Positions 5,055 to 5,476 of a stretch of 5,476 nucleotides of DNA are shown here, in pieces. The stretch is from the NCBI GenBank assembly GCA_030146905.1, contig JASLAV010001165.1:1-5476 (forward strand). Reading direction: 5' to 3'. Under the pieces are notes generated by a model. That model worked only from the letters and a program-made list of their open reading frames with translations. It ran no database searches and was not told the DNA's origin. The stretch's first letter is position 1. Each line of letters starts with the position of its first letter. Position numbers and translations under genes: made by a program. This stretch comes from Lentzea sp. (GTDB taxonomy: Bacteria; Actinomycetota; Actinomycetes; Mycobacteriales; Pseudonocardiaceae).

Positions 5055-5218
5055 GGCCCCAGTCAACCAGGGTGAAGCTCATCGCGGAGGGCCGCGCCAC
5101 CAGGCAGCGCATCGTCAAGGGTCCACCTGCGCAGCACGCATCCGGCGTGACGACGTCCGCGTGATCCGCGGCATCGACGCGCTGCGGGAGCCCGACCTGT
5201 TCCGAGGTCGCGATGAGG
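5055..5218. other. Intergenic region between NRPS end and esterase, no gene assigned
   Basis: No family is recognised here on either strand. On the plus strand, 5143-5202 reads as 20 codons with almost all third bases G or C (RRDDVRVIRGIDALREPDLF), which looks coding. It has no start and runs on only into antisense of the NRPS, so a decayed gene fragment or chance are both possible. On the minus strand TTGACG (5118 to 5113) resembles a -35 but no -10 follows at the right distance, so I see no esterase promoter and co-transcription with the NRPS is possible. Confidence 0.5.
5193..5210 (-). terminator. Hairpin just past the NRPS stop, terminator candidate
   Basis: CGACCT (5193-5198) and AGGTCG (5205-5210) are perfect 6-bp arms around a 6-nt loop, starting 8 nt after the NRPS stop codon. 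There is no T-run. The position fits a terminator or attenuator between NRPS and esterase, but the stem is short for that role. Confidence 0.35.
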
Positions 5219-5476
5219 TCAGCGGTTCAGGTGGCCTGCGATGGTGGCGGCGATCTCGGCCATGGGGACGGGGCTGGTCATGTCACCGTGGGTGGTGGGG
5301 ACGGGGTGGAGGTGGAGGGTGCCGGTGACGTGGGGCGCCCACGCGTCGGGGTGGGGTGAGGAGTCGGTGCGGCCCTCGGTGGCCAGGAAGAACAGGGCGT
5401 CGCCGCGGTAGGGGGTCGTGGGGGTGTGGGTGTCGGAGAGGTGGCGGTTGTGGGCGAAGACGGCGGGGAGGGCGGC
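5219..5476 (-). CDS. Nonribosomal peptide synthetase, C-terminal end of thioesterase-like domain, partial
   Basis: The minus-strand frame enters from the right edge and runs 85 codons to TGA at 5221-5219. The product reads YRGDALFFLAT (family strand with the GD-LLF-A pattern), then DAWAPHVTGTL (the W-PYVTG motif), HPVPTTHGDM with the catalytic histidine of the triad (codon 5290-5288), and SPVPMAEIAATIAGHLNR as the final helix. This order is characteristic of terminal type-I thioesterase domains, which release the peptide by hydrolysis or cyclisation; a stand-alone type-II thioesterase also ends in a similar way and cannot be excluded. The reading was made by translating the minus strand by hand. 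71 of 85 codons end in C, with Thr, His and Pro abundant. The GxSxG nucleophile lies beyond the window. Confidence 0.8.
   Translation of the reverse strand, partial: AALPAVFAHNRHLSDTHTPTTPYRGDALFFLATEGRTDSSPHPDAWAPHVTGTLHLHPVPTTHGDMTSPVPMAEIAATIAGHLNR

Noticed and set aside
4095..5075. Plus-strand 326-codon open frame opposite the esterase
   Set aside because: Composition is Arg/Val/His/Pro-rich with no recognisable motif, and it is fully antisense to a gene with catalytic residues in place.
4036..5118. Minus-strand open frame upstream of the acetyltransferase giving a 519-codon apparent fusion
   Set aside because: Over the esterase the frame gives Arg/Ala-rich low-complexity protein, while the other minus-strand frame has a clear alpha/beta hydrolase. 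The acetyltransferase has its own GTG and ribosome binding site at 4035.
5296..5430. G-quadruplex potential on the plus strand (several GGGG runs)
   Set aside because: At no point do four runs of three or more G lie within loops of 7 nt or less. The runs follow from C-ending Pro, Thr and His codons in the NRPS gene.

Overview
This is a very GC-rich window with tightly packed genes and GC-rich third codon positions. Its regulator families are typical of actinomycetes: a single-domain ArsR, an HxlR, and an XRE/MmyB-type regulator divergent from a short-chain dehydrogenase. With a nonribosomal peptide synthetase (NRPS) tail at the right edge, it most resembles a filamentous actinobacterium. Pseudonocardiales (Lentzea, Saccharothrix or Amycolatopsis-like) is my guess, and that is inference, not proof. 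I found no RNA gene, CRISPR array, insertion sequence or integrase.

Layout, left to right. (1) Positions 1-1204 hold three minus-strand genes. Transcribed right to left they are an HxlR regulator (701-1204), a small Pro-1 tautomerase of the 5-carboxymethyl-2-hydroxymuconate isomerase family (303-659), and the N-terminal part of an ArsR/SmtB metalloregulator cut by the left edge (1-230). (2) Positions 1205-1305 are a divergent regulatory region with two related 15-bp palindromes. It drives hxlR leftward and a PaaI-type hotdog thioesterase (1306-1806) rightward. (3) A strong GC hairpin (1831-1857) separates the thioesterase from a convergent short-chain dehydrogenase (1866-2630). (4) Positions 2631-2729 are a second divergent regulatory region with a nested dyad. 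It lies between the dehydrogenase and an XRE-family regulator with a MmyB-like ligand-binding domain (2730-3572). (5) A minus-strand unit follows: the C-terminal end of an NRPS thioesterase domain (5219-5476), a 164-nt gap with a hairpin, an esterase-D-family alpha/beta hydrolase (4032-5054) and a translationally coupled GNAT acetyltransferase (3559-4035). The acetyltransferase stop overlaps the stop of the convergent XRE gene by 14 bp.

How the genes work together. The window reads as two or three self-contained regulator plus enzyme modules beside the end of a secondary-metabolite locus. HxlR with the thioesterase and XRE/MmyB with the dehydrogenase are classic divergent local-regulator pairs. 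The hydrolase and acetyltransferase form an operon-like pair downstream of the NRPS and could belong to its gene cluster, but nothing in the window proves it. I see no clearly new system. The most informative unexplained signals are the two palindromic operator regions, several probable leaderless starts, and the NRPS-hydrolase-acetyltransferase junction.
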